DNA of 8,035 nt, taken from the NCBI GenBank assembly GCA_002731735.1, contig PCCM01000109.1, positions 1,921 through 9,955 of the forward strand. The letters run 5' to 3'. Shown here piece by piece: positions 1 to 6,405 of the stretch. Every line of letters begins with the position of its first letter. The stretch's first letter is position 1. The stretch comes from Gemmatimonadota bacterium. GTDB taxonomy: Bacteria; Gemmatimonadota; Gemmatimonadetes; Longimicrobiales; Gaopeijiaceae. Under the pieces are notes generated by a model, which saw only the letters and a program-made list of their open reading frames with translations, made no database searches and was not told the origin of the DNA. The position numbers and the translations under genes were made by a program.

Positions 1-531
1 TTGGGTCGTCTCGATGTACAGGGATTCGACTCGATTGACGAAGAACACCTGGCCGAAGTTGGGTCGTGGTTGCGTCTGGCGTTCGCACTTTGTGCGACGT
101 TGGCGATCGTCGCTACTGCCCTTGCCTCGACCCCACTGTTGCTGACACTCGCAGCGATCGCGTTTCTTGCGGCGATTCTTCCGGTCCACCCGTTCGACCT
201 GATCTACAATTACGGGATACGTCATTTGACGGGGACTCGACGTCTACCGAAAAGGGGTCCCCCAAGTCGCTTTGCGTGTGGGGTCGGTGCCCTGTGGTTG
301 ATCGTCACGGTGGGGGTATTCGATTCGCCCTATCCGGTCGTCGGCTACGTTCTTGGTTTTACGCTGGCGGCGGCGGCGGTTCTGGTGAGCACGATGGATA
401 TCTGTATTTCGTCCATGATCTTCCGGGCCATATTCGGCAGCCCGGTGCCACGGCCGGCAGACACCTTGGATGATAAGGTCGCAGAGCCTCCTCTCACTCG
501 TCGAGACCATGATCGTATGTATCGACCATGA
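1..531 (+). CDS. DUF4395 family integral membrane protein (5' end uncertain)
   Basis: The 176 residues read from a TTG at base 1, so the true start may be this TTG or lie outside the window. Four hydrophobic segments are visible (about residues 25-42, 46-62, 91-107 and 112-131). The conserved hairpin between the second and third is HPFDLIYNYGIRHLTG (63-78), followed by a basic stretch KRGPP. A final short hydrophobic stretch contains a single Cys at 135 (MDICISSMIF). This arrangement matches DUF4395 (PF14340), a small membrane family of unknown function whose members are usually about 130-170 residues. Some relatives end in a paired-cysteine motif; here only Cys135 is present, with Cys31 and Cys93 elsewhere. 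The tail after residue 147 is polar and probably cytoplasmic. A possible terminator follows the stop by 12 bases, so it may not be co-transcribed with the downstream RnfD-like gene. No function is assigned. Confidence 0.7.
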   Translation: MGRLDVQGFDSIDEEHLAEVGSWLRLAFALCATLAIVATALASTPLLLTLAAIAFLAAILPVHPFDLIYNYGIRHLTGTRRLPKRGPPSRFACGVGALWLIVTVGVFDSPYPVVGYVLGFTLAAAAVLVSTMDICISSMIFRAIFGSPVPRPADTLDDKVAEPPLTRRDHDRMYRP

Positions 532-543
532 GCCCAACCGGCC

Positions 544-570
544 GTGGGCCGCTCCCACTCGTTTTCTTTC
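544..570 (+). terminator. Possible intrinsic terminator after the DUF4395 gene
   Basis: GTGGG (544-548) and CCCAC (554-558) form a 5-bp GC-rich stem with a 5-base loop. A T-rich run at 559-570 (TCGTTTTCTTTC) follows directly. It sits 12 bases after the DUF4395 stop, the expected position. The stem is short, and the CCCAC arm could instead pair with a second GTGGG at 574-578, so the call is moderate. Confidence 0.4.
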
Positions 571-620
571 TGGGTGGGGCGTCGGCACTTCCATCTATCT
601 TGCCTCCCCGACCGCGTAGG

Positions 621-631
621 CTCACTGTGAG
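621..631. other. 11-base palindrome upstream of the RnfD-like gene
   Basis: CTCAC-T-GTGAG is a perfect inverted repeat 58 bases before the RnfD-like start, in the 158-base gap after the DUF4395 gene. An operator for the two-gene unit is possible. I see no convincing -35/-10 pair beside it, and the length is within chance expectation. Confidence 0.2.
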
Positions 632-689
632 GGGCCCGGTTACGCATCCCCGCCCAGCCTTCTAACAGCCTGAGTCCCGAACAAAATCG

Positions 690-2300
690 ATGTCATCTGC
701 GCGACGGCGGCGTGCCCATCAAGGGAGCCGACAGAAAAAGAAGGAAGTAGATTCGCGAGTCCCGCCGGCGCGGCGTGTGTTCTTGGTGCCCTTGGCGCTG
801 ACGCTGGTCCTCGCCCTGATGTCGCTACTGCCGCGCGTGTCGGACAACCCCATTCTGACTCGCTCGTTTTGGGGTGCCGCGGCCGTACTATTGGTCTGGC
901 AGGTTCTGCTCTTCCTTCGCGTAAGGGGCGCGTCCGAAGGCCGCTCGTTCAGCACCGTGCTTCGCCCGCAGCACTATCTGCAGGCCGTGATGCATGTGTC
1001 GGTGTTCACCTATTGGGGCTTCTACTGGCGGCCTGTGTACGAGTTCTTCTGGCTCCTTGTGGCGCAGTTGGTGTTCGCCTACGCGTTCGACATGCTGCTG
1101 GCGTGGACCCGGCGCGAGAACTATGCGCTCGGGTTCGGGCCGTTTCCCATCATTTTCAGCACGAACCTGTTTCTCTGGTTCCGGGATGATTGGTTCTATC
1201 TGCAGTTTCTGATGCTTGCGGTTGGGTTCCTGGGCAAGGAGTTCGTGCGGTGGCAACGGGATGGAAAGCGGGTCCACATCTTCAACCCCTCCGCCTTCTC
1301 GTTGGGGCTGTTCTCGCTGGTATTGATTGCCACGAATACGACAGGCCTGACCTGGGGGCAGGAGATCGCGTCGACGCTGACCCTCGCGCCCTACATATAC
1401 TCGGTTCTGTTCTTGATCGGCCTGATCGTCATGTACTTCTTTTCGATAACATTGGTCGCCGCGTCCGCGGCAATCATGTTATTCGCCCTGAGCGGGGTGT
1501 ATGGGGCGGTCACCGGTGTTCCCTACTTTGTCGATTCGGAGATCCCATCTGCGGTATTCCTCGGACTGCACCTGCTCATAACCGATCCGTCCACGTCGCC
1601 GAGGACACCGGTCGGTAAGAGCATTTTCGGCGGACTTTACGGCCTTGGTGTTTTTGGTCTTTACGCGCTCCTCGGCGCGCTCGGTGTGCCGACCTTCTAC
1701 GACAAGCTTCTGTGTGTTCCGCTCCTGAATTTGAGCGTGCAAAGGATCGATCGTCTGGTGCGGGCTTTTGAGCGCAGTCCCAGAGCGAGTCGTTGGCGAT
1801 TCGAGTGGGCTGCCCAGCGCCTCAACTTGGCCCACATGGCGGTTTGGATCGTCTTTTTCGCAGCCATGACCGCGACGGGCCGGACCGACGGGCGCCACAC
1901 GGGTGATAGCTTGCCCTTCTGGCAACAGGCGTGTGCGGAGGAGCGGCGAAACGCGTGTGAACGCCTGATCCAACTGGAGTCCACGTACTGTGGAGACAAC
2001 TCGGGATGGGCTTGCAACGAGTTGGGTAGTCATTATGTCGAGGGCCGGATCACAGAAACCGACCTCGAGCTCGCGACCGCCTATTTTTCGAGGGCGTGTG
2101 AGGTTCGTTTCCAGGCGGGATGTGTCAACGTGTTGAACCCGGAGAGTCCCAGCCGGGCGCTCCCGCGTGTCATCGACCTTCGACTGCTCCTACGCGAAGG
2201 GGGGCAAAACCTGTTGGAGATGTCCGAGTCGGACTTGTACGCCCGGGCCTGTGGCCACGGCTGGACCTTCGCCTGCGCTGAGGCTCCGCGGTCATTGTGA
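690..2300 (+). CDS. RnfD/NqrB-family membrane protein with C-terminal Cys-rich Sel1-like repeats
   Basis: The protein has 536 residues. The start ATG is bounded by an in-frame stop at 663-665 with no other start codon between; no clear Shine-Dalgarno is visible. An Arg/Lys-rich cytoplasmic head (1-29) precedes about ten or more membrane segments (roughly 30-335, plus 381-396). Family hallmarks are the helix start NPSAF (199-203) and LLITDPSTSPRTPVGKSIFG (from about 295), equivalent to the ATDP...P.T..GR.I.G signature of RnfD/NqrB, subunits of ion-pumping oxidoreductases. The SGAT-type covalent FMN motif is absent. An Arg-rich loop (351-377, eight Arg) before the last helix places the C-terminus outside by the positive-inside rule. 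That tail carries Cys pairs 415/423, 434/442, 470/478 and 521/529, all C-x7-C as in Sel1/Hcp repeats with intra-repeat disulfides. It overlaps the next gene as GTGA. Electron transfer is inferred from family only. Confidence 0.75.
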   Translation: MSSARRRRAHQGSRQKKKEVDSRVPPARRVFLVPLALTLVLALMSLLPRVSDNPILTRSFWGAAAVLLVWQVLLFLRVRGASEGRSFSTVLRPQHYLQAVMHVSVFTYWGFYWRPVYEFFWLLVAQLVFAYAFDMLLAWTRRENYALGFGPFPIIFSTNLFLWFRDDWFYLQFLMLAVGFLGKEFVRWQRDGKRVHIFNPSAFSLGLFSLVLIATNTTGLTWGQEIASTLTLAPYIYSVLFLIGLIVMYFFSITLVAASAAIMLFALSGVYGAVTGVPYFVDSEIPSAVFLGLHLLITDPSTSPRTPVGKSIFGGLYGLGVFGLYALLGALGVPTFYDKLLCVPLLNLSVQRIDRLVRAFERSPRASRWRFEWAAQRLNLAHMAVWIVFFAAMTATGRTDGRHTGDSLPFWQQACAEERRNACERLIQLESTYCGDNSGWACNELGSHYVEGRITETDLELATAYFSRACEVRFQAGCVNVLNPESPSRALPRVIDLRLLLREGGQNLLEMSESDLYARACGHGWTFACAEAPRSL

Positions 2301-3259
2301 GTGAAAAAGAGGAAGTGCGGCAGGGTGCGGGCGGCCCGCCTCCGTCGATCGTCGGAATCGCGTTCGTGCTCGCTGTTGTACTGGCCGTATGGATGTCGCT
2401 CCGGGGGCCGCAGCCCGAATCGGTGGTCGACGTGGAGCGCCTTTCGCGGCTTGCGACCAGTCTTGGAGACCTTGCTGGTTTCCGCTCGGACGCATGGTTT
2501 CTCCCGGACGAAGAGCTCCTCGGTTTCGTTGAGGTTCCGGGCGGTCCGTTCTTGATGGGAAGTGACCCCGCGATCGATCCACTGGCCTTCGACAACGAGT
2601 GGTGGCCAGGCGCACGTCCTCAGGCGACGTTGGATCTTCCTTCGTTCTACGTCGGCCGGTACGAAGTCACGGTTGCTCAGTTCGCGGTATTCGTCGAGGA
2701 GACGGGGTACCGAGCCGATGACGGGGCATTCCAGCCGCCACCGGATCATCCTGTGGCTACCGTCTCATGGACCGACGCGCTGGCCTACGCCCGATGGCTC
2801 GAGACAACACTCAGGGAATGGCCGGATACACCGTCGGAGCTCAGCCGCCTGCTCCGCGAGGGCTGGAGGATCAGCCTGCCGACCGAAGCCGAATGGGAGA
2901 AGGCGTCGCGCGGGTCGGACGGGAGAGTCTATCCATGGGGGAATGCGCCGAGACAGGACCGGGCGAACTACGGGGGGCGGGGTACGGCGCCGGTCGGCAG
3001 TTTCGACTGTCCGGAATGCCCTTTCGGCCTTCTCGATATGAGTGGCAACGTCTGGGAGTTGACCCGGAGCCCGTACCAGGCCTACCCCTACGACGAAACG
3101 GACGACCGGGAGGGCCTCGACGCGGACGCCCTATGGGTGATGCGTGGCGGTGCGTTCAACGATCCGGAGAGGAACGTGCGGTCCGCGATTCGCGGAGGCG
3201 TGGACCCCGGCGTGCGTCGGCCGTTCATCGGCTTTCGTTTGGTGATTACCCGCTTCTGA
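2297..3259 (+). CDS. Membrane-anchored SUMF1/FGE-like domain protein lacking catalytic cysteines
   Basis: The 320-residue protein starts at a GTG overlapping the upstream stop (GTGA), so it is probably translationally coupled to the RnfD-like gene. A short polar head and one hydrophobic anchor (about 17-35) precede an extracytoplasmic SUMF1 domain (about 75-319). Domain hallmarks in order are VPGGPFLMGSD, FYVGRYEVTVAQFAVFV, HPVATVSWTDALAYARWL, LPTEAEWEKASRG, YPWGN, DMSGNVWEL (GNVWEL 250-255), MRGGAF (282-287) and the terminal GFRL. Formylglycine-generating enzymes carry two copper-binding cysteines just after the GGSF-type motif; here Asp289 and Val294 occupy those places. It therefore should not be called a sulfatase-modifying enzyme. 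An unusual CPEC (C238-C241) sits just before the GNVWE motif. A binding or scaffold role, or a different redox activity acting with the neighbouring membrane protein, is inferred. The family is certain; the function is not. Confidence 0.8.
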   Translation: MSEKEEVRQGAGGPPPSIVGIAFVLAVVLAVWMSLRGPQPESVVDVERLSRLATSLGDLAGFRSDAWFLPDEELLGFVEVPGGPFLMGSDPAIDPLAFDNEWWPGARPQATLDLPSFYVGRYEVTVAQFAVFVEETGYRADDGAFQPPPDHPVATVSWTDALAYARWLETTLREWPDTPSELSRLLREGWRISLPTEAEWEKASRGSDGRVYPWGNAPRQDRANYGGRGTAPVGSFDCPECPFGLLDMSGNVWELTRSPYQAYPYDETDDREGLDADALWVMRGGAFNDPERNVRSAIRGGVDPGVRRPFIGFRLVITRF

Positions 3260-3298
3260 TCGGCTGGTGGTTCGTTTCCGGCGCCCGAGACTTCTTGC

Positions 3299-4519
3299 CT
3301 ATCCGGTGAACTGATACTCCACGCCCCGAATCTCCAGAATCCGCACCAGCGCCTCCCCGATCTTGTTGTTGGGCGTCGACGCTCCGGCCGACATCCCCAG
3401 ATCGAAAGGCCCCTCCGGCATCCAGGCCGTGACCACGACTTCGGGGGTGGCGCTCCCGACGTCCGGCTTGTGCCGGATGGTCCCGTCTTCGGGGTCGATA
3501 CAAGCCGCGTCCTCGATGTGGTACGTGGTCGTAAACTTACGGCAGAGGTGGGCGAGGTGATCGGTATTCGAGGAGTTGTAGCCGCCCATGACGATCATGA
3601 CCTCAGGGGGCCCCTCGTCCATCATGGCCTCGATCGCGTCCTGCCTCTCCTGGGTTGCTGAGCAGATCGTGCCGAAGGACCGGAAGTGGCTCTCCGCGTA
3701 CTCTTCCCAAGATCCCTCGACCATGGCCTCCCGGATTCGTGCCCCGATGGCGAGTGATTCATTGGCGAGCATGGTCGTTTGGTTTGCCACGCCGATCTTC
3801 TGCAAATGTAGGTCGGGATCGAAACCTTCCGTTGTCTTCCCTTGAAAGTGCTGAATGAAGGCTTCACGAGATAACCGATTCGGACGCCGCGCGATGTAAT
3901 CACAGATGAGGTCCGCTTCCTCCATGTTCAGCACAATGATGTACCGTCCATCTTCATGGTTCCTGACCTGGGAGGCCGTCGCCCTCGATTCCTCGTGGTA
4001 GTGCTTTCCGTGAATGACCGCGGTGAATCCGTCCCGGGCGTAGCTCTCCACCCGCTTCCAGACGAGGAGAACCGACCCGCAGGTCGTATCCACCAGTACG
4101 CACCCGATCTCCCTGAGTGCGGCCAGGTCTTGTACGGTGACCCCGAACGCGGGAAGGATCACGACGTCCTGCTCGGTCAGGTCCGAGAAGTCGAACGCTC
4201 CCTGGCCACCGGGTTGGATGAAGTCCATCCCCATGTCTCGAATACGCTGATTGACGTGCGGGTTGTGGATGATTTCGCCCACCAGTCGAATGCGCTTTTC
4301 GGGGAATTTGTGGCGGGTTTCGTAGGCGTAGTCGATGGCTCGATCCACGCCGTAGCAGAATCCGAATTCTTTTGCCAAGCGCACGGTGACGTCACCCAGC
4401 ACCTTGCGATTTCCCTCGGCGCGGATGTCCTCGACCAGAGCGGAGTGGTACTCGAGATCAATCAAAGGTTGCACCTGAGACTTCAGGCCGAACCCGCGTC
4501 TAAAATAGGTCTCTTCCAT
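3299..4519 (-). CDS. ispH: 4-hydroxy-3-methylbut-2-enyl diphosphate reductase, long plant/cyanobacterial type
   Basis: This enzyme (HMBPP reductase, LytB) catalyses the last step of the MEP isoprenoid pathway, converting HMBPP to IPP and DMAPP in the cytoplasm with an [4Fe-4S] cluster. The 406 residues show the three cluster cysteines: C55 (FGFCYGV), C147 (VDTTCGSV) and C286 (TICSATQ). Substrate-pocket residues are also present: GEIIHNPHVN (H85), the HYHEE segment with the proton-relay Glu (about 176), NSSNT (315-319) and SAGASTP (377-383). The length and the N-terminal YFRRGFG followed by about 40 residues before the first Cys fit the long cyanobacterial/plastid form rather than the roughly 316-residue E. 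coli form, which supports the chosen ATG. The residue after C147 is Gly; Pro is usual in the homologues I recall. It converges on the SUMF1-like gene with a 39-base gap and diverges from fxsA. Confidence 0.95.
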   Translation of the reverse strand: MEETYFRRGFGLKSQVQPLIDLEYHSALVEDIRAEGNRKVLGDVTVRLAKEFGFCYGVDRAIDYAYETRHKFPEKRIRLVGEIIHNPHVNQRIRDMGMDFIQPGGQGAFDFSDLTEQDVVILPAFGVTVQDLAALREIGCVLVDTTCGSVLLVWKRVESYARDGFTAVIHGKHYHEESRATASQVRNHEDGRYIIVLNMEEADLICDYIARRPNRLSREAFIQHFQGKTTEGFDPDLHLQKIGVANQTTMLANESLAIGARIREAMVEGSWEEYAESHFRSFGTICSATQERQDAIEAMMDEGPPEVMIVMGGYNSSNTDHLAHLCRKFTTTYHIEDAACIDPEDGTIRHKPDVGSATPEVVVTAWMPEGPFDLGMSAGASTPNNKIGEALVRILEIRGVEYQFTG

Positions 4520-4650
4520 TTGCCGTCGTTGGGTTCAAGGGGGTGGCCTCGGTGAGTCACCCTCATTCAAGCTAACGGGGGGCCTCAAGCACACGAAGAA
4601 GGTGCGGCGAGGCAGGACCGAACCCCCGCCCGCCGGGGTATGGTCGAGCT
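4520..4650. promoter_or_regulatory. Divergent intergenic region between ispH and fxsA
   Basis: This 131-base gap separates ispH (leftward) and fxsA (rightward), so by geometry it must hold the promoter for ispH and probably one for fxsA. I cannot point to convincing -35/-10 boxes on either strand. It contains an 11-base palindrome GGTGAGTCACC (4551-4561) and a GC hairpin CCCCG-CCCGC-CGGGG (4624-4638). The 3' arm of that hairpin holds the only G-run near the fxsA start. Confidence 0.45.
4551..4561. other. Perfect 11-base palindrome in the ispH/fxsA gap
   Basis: GGTGA-G-TCACC is a perfect inverted repeat with 5-base arms and one central base. It lies 32 bases upstream of the ispH start codon, where an operator would make sense. 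An arm of this length is expected by chance roughly once per kilobase, so the support is weak. Confidence 0.2.
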
Positions 4651-5166
4651 ATGAGCATTCTTGGGCGGCTTGCCCTTCTCTTCGTAATCGTCCCCTTGCT
4701 GGAACTGGCCCTTCTGATTCAGATGGGCCAGTGGGTCGGGGTTCGGCCTACGATTGGCCTAGTCGTTCTCACTGGTGTTGGGGGTGCCGTGCTGGCGCGT
4801 GCGCAGGGGCTCCGGACCATGTGGAGGCTGCGCCATGATCTCGCGAATGGGCGGGTACCGGGGCAGGCCATCATGGACGGTATGGCCGTGCTTGCGGGGG
4901 GCGCGCTCCTCCTCACGCCGGGGGTCCTGACCGACCTGATCGGATTCAGCCTGCTGGTCCCCGGGACGCGGCACCTCATCCAGAAGCGCATCATGGCCCG
5001 ACTCGAGCGCCGCATCCAGGAGGGTGCAGTACAGGTAGTGACCGGTGGCGAACTCTGGTCTCGCTCGCCGCACGCGACGCCTCCGCATGCCACGTCGCCC
5101 GATCCCATGCCTCCTGATTCAATGTCACCCGATTCGATGTCCCCGTCGGGATCACCGGGAGAGTAG
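4651..5166 (+). CDS. fxsA: FxsA family inner-membrane protein with a proline-rich C-terminal repeat
   Basis: FxsA is a small inner-membrane protein first known in E. coli, where extra copies relieve exclusion of phage T7 by the F plasmid; its biochemical role is unknown. The 171 residues show the family pattern: an N-terminal segment with VPLLELALLIQMG (about 5-27), a second segment TIGLVVLTGVGGAVLARAQG (about 34-53), a conserved amphipathic stretch with GRVPGQAIMDG, and a third hydrophobic segment with the signature GGALLLTPGVLTDLIGFSLL (about 82-101) ending VPGTR. The core ends near residue 125. After it, residues 139-168 are six proline-containing pentads (see the repeat entry). The ATG gives the canonical N-terminus. 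The Shine-Dalgarno is poor; the only G-run (4634-4638) lies in a small hairpin 13 bases upstream. The M42 gene follows after 57 bases on the same strand. Confidence 0.9.
   Translation: MSILGRLALLFVIVPLLELALLIQMGQWVGVRPTIGLVVLTGVGGAVLARAQGLRTMWRLRHDLANGRVPGQAIMDGMAVLAGGALLLTPGVLTDLIGFSLLVPGTRHLIQKRIMARLERRIQEGAVQVVTGGELWSRSPHATPPHATSPDPMPPDSMSPDSMSPSGSPGE
5065..5154 (+). repeat. 15-base tandem units encoding degenerate Pro/Ser pentads in FxsA
   Basis: Six in-frame 15-base units encode SPHAT, PPHAT, SPDPM, PPDSM, SPDSM and SPSGS (residues 139-168). Units 1-2 share PHAT, units 3-5 share PD.M, and the DNA of adjacent units is similar but diverged (for example CCTCCTGATTCAATG and TCACCCGATTCGATG). 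This looks like an old tandem expansion of a cytoplasmic tail rather than part of the conserved fold. Confidence 0.8.
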
Positions 5167-5223
5167 GCCACCCCGGATCCGAGCCCTTTGAGTGCCGTCC
5201 CGTAGCGCATAAGTTTTCCCACT

Positions 5224-6294
5224 ATGAATCAACCACCCGCGTTTCTCGCCAGTCTCCTCGATGCTGCAGGCCCCTCCGGATTCGAAGTTGACGTGGCTCG
5301 ACTCTGGCGAGTGGAGGCGGAGACCTTCGCGGACTCTGTTACTACGGACGTCAGCGGGAACACAATCGCGACCGTCAACCCCGACGGGCGACCACGCATT
5401 ATGCTTGCCGGTCATATCGACGAGATCGGCCTCCAGGTCACGCACATCGACGAGGACGGATTCCTCTACATCGCCGGGATCGGCGGATGGGATCCCCAGG
5501 TACTCGTAGGTCAACGCGTGAAAATATTGGGCTCGCTGGGCGGTGTTGTCGGAGTGGTCGGCAAGAAGGCCATTCACCTACTGAAGGTCGCCGAGCGCAA
5601 GAGCGCGTCGCAAATCGATCAACTGTGGGTCGACGTCGGGGTGGGGTCCCGGGCGGAAGCGACGGAGCTCGGCCTGAGGGTCGGAGACGCCATGGTCATC
5701 GACGCTGCGATGGTGAGTTTGGCCGGTGATCGAATCGCGAGCCGAGCCATCGACAATCGTATCGGAGCGTACGTCGTGCTCGAAGCCCTGCGGCTCCTTT
5801 CGGACCTGTCCCCGAATGCCTCCGCCGTCGCCGTTGCGACCGTCCAGGAGGAAATCGGTGGCGGATCGGGTGGGGGAGCACGCAGCAGTGCTTTCGGCTT
5901 GGAACCGGACGCCGCTCTTGTGGTCGACGTCACTTTCAGCACCGACGTACCGGATATTGAGAAGAAGCAGTTGGGCGAGCACAATCTGGGAGGAGGCCCA
6001 GTCTTGAGCAGAGGATCTGCGGCCCATCCGGTGATTTTCGACCTTTTGGTGGAAGTGGCCGAGGCGGAGGATATTGCTCATACGATTCAGGCCTCGCCAC
6101 GGTCTACGCGCACAGACGCCGACTCCATCTATCTGACCCGTTCCGGTGTCCCCACCGGGTTGGTGTCGGTGCCGAATCGGTATATGCATTCGCCGAACGA
6201 GATCGTGAGCCTGACGGACCTGGAATCCGCGGCCCGTCTGTTGGCTGCTTTCGTGATGAGTCTCGACGAAGACACGGACTTTACTCCGCGATGA
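5224..6294 (+). CDS. M42 family metallo-aminopeptidase (TET/endoglucanase-like)
   Basis: M42 enzymes are cytoplasmic dinuclear-metal aminopeptidases, often forming dodecameric TET particles that finish peptide breakdown; some were misnamed endoglucanases. The 356 residues match the usual length of about 340-360. The N-terminal LLDAAGPSGFE fits the family start, supporting this ATG. Metal and catalytic residues are all in place: H64 and D66 in AGHIDEIG, D177 in SRAIDNRIG, the catalytic base E209 and ligand E210 in VQEEIGGG, D235 in VVDVT and H322 in RYMHSPNE. The last block RTDADSIYLTRSGVPTGLVS is also typical. The region after QEEIG is Gly-rich (GGGSGGGA), where many relatives have LRGA. No Shine-Dalgarno is visible upstream; the leader is T/C-rich, so initiation may be leaderless or SD-independent. 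It follows fxsA by 57 bases. Substrate preference cannot be read from sequence. Confidence 0.93.
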   Translation: MNQPPAFLASLLDAAGPSGFEVDVARLWRVEAETFADSVTTDVSGNTIATVNPDGRPRIMLAGHIDEIGLQVTHIDEDGFLYIAGIGGWDPQVLVGQRVKILGSLGGVVGVVGKKAIHLLKVAERKSASQIDQLWVDVGVGSRAEATELGLRVGDAMVIDAAMVSLAGDRIASRAIDNRIGAYVVLEALRLLSDLSPNASAVAVATVQEEIGGGSGGGARSSAFGLEPDAALVVDVTFSTDVPDIEKKQLGEHNLGGGPVLSRGSAAHPVIFDLLVEVAEAEDIAHTIQASPRSTRTDADSIYLTRSGVPTGLVSVPNRYMHSPNEIVSLTDLESAARLLAAFVMSLDEDTDFTPR

Positions 6295-6331
6295 TGGCTT
6301 GCTCATAGGCGGGGTCCCATGTACCGTCCTT

Positions 6332-6364
6332 GGCCAACGAACTCGATGGCTTCCATGGTTGGCC
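6332..6364 (+). other. Nested inverted repeat downstream of the M42 gene
   Basis: GGCCAAC (6332-6338) pairs exactly with GTTGGCC (6358-6364), and inside it ATGG (6346-6349) pairs with CCAT (6353-6356) across a CTT loop. The two stems could stack with an asymmetric internal loop. It lies 37 bases after the M42 stop. There is no T-tract, so a classic terminator is not supported; it could stabilise an mRNA 3' end. Confidence 0.4.
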
Positions 6365-6387
6365 CCATTTCGTGCACGCACGCGTTC

Positions 6388-6405
6388 CTCGCGCCCGTGC
6401 GCGAG
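6388..6405 (+). other. Strong GC hairpin upstream of the GAF gene
   Basis: CTCGCGC (6388-6394), a four-base loop CCGT, and GCGCGAG (6399-6405) form a perfect 7-bp GC-rich hairpin ending 24 bases before the GAF-protein start. Only TT follows, so it is not a standard intrinsic terminator. It may be a factor-assisted or U-less terminator for the M42 transcript, or a 5'-leader structure for the GAF gene. Confidence 0.5.

Noticed and set aside
2081..2749. 222-codon minus-strand open frame across the RnfD-like/SUMF1 junction
   Set aside because: It overlaps two well-supported plus-strand genes and encodes an Arg-rich, low-complexity product typical of a shadow.
2297..3259. Calling this gene a formylglycine-generating enzyme
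   Set aside because: Both active-site cysteines are replaced (Asp289 and Val294) and no sulfatase gene is nearby.
3260..3298. Bidirectional terminator between the convergent SUMF1-like gene and ispH
   Set aside because: The 39 bases contain no clear stem with a T-run on either strand.
3956..4555. 199-codon open frame on the plus strand
   Set aside because: It lies opposite ispH, which carries all catalytic motifs; the antisense product resembles no family.
4640..4654. Four-codon leader ORF (MVEL) ending as ATGA over the fxsA start
   Set aside because: The only possible ribosome site is two bases away, too close, and such tiny frames arise readily by chance.
5578..6381. Long open frame of 267 codons on the minus strand
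   Set aside because: It is antisense to the M42 gene, whose metal-ligand motifs are all intact. The translation has no recognisable family pattern, as expected for a shadow frame in GC-rich DNA.
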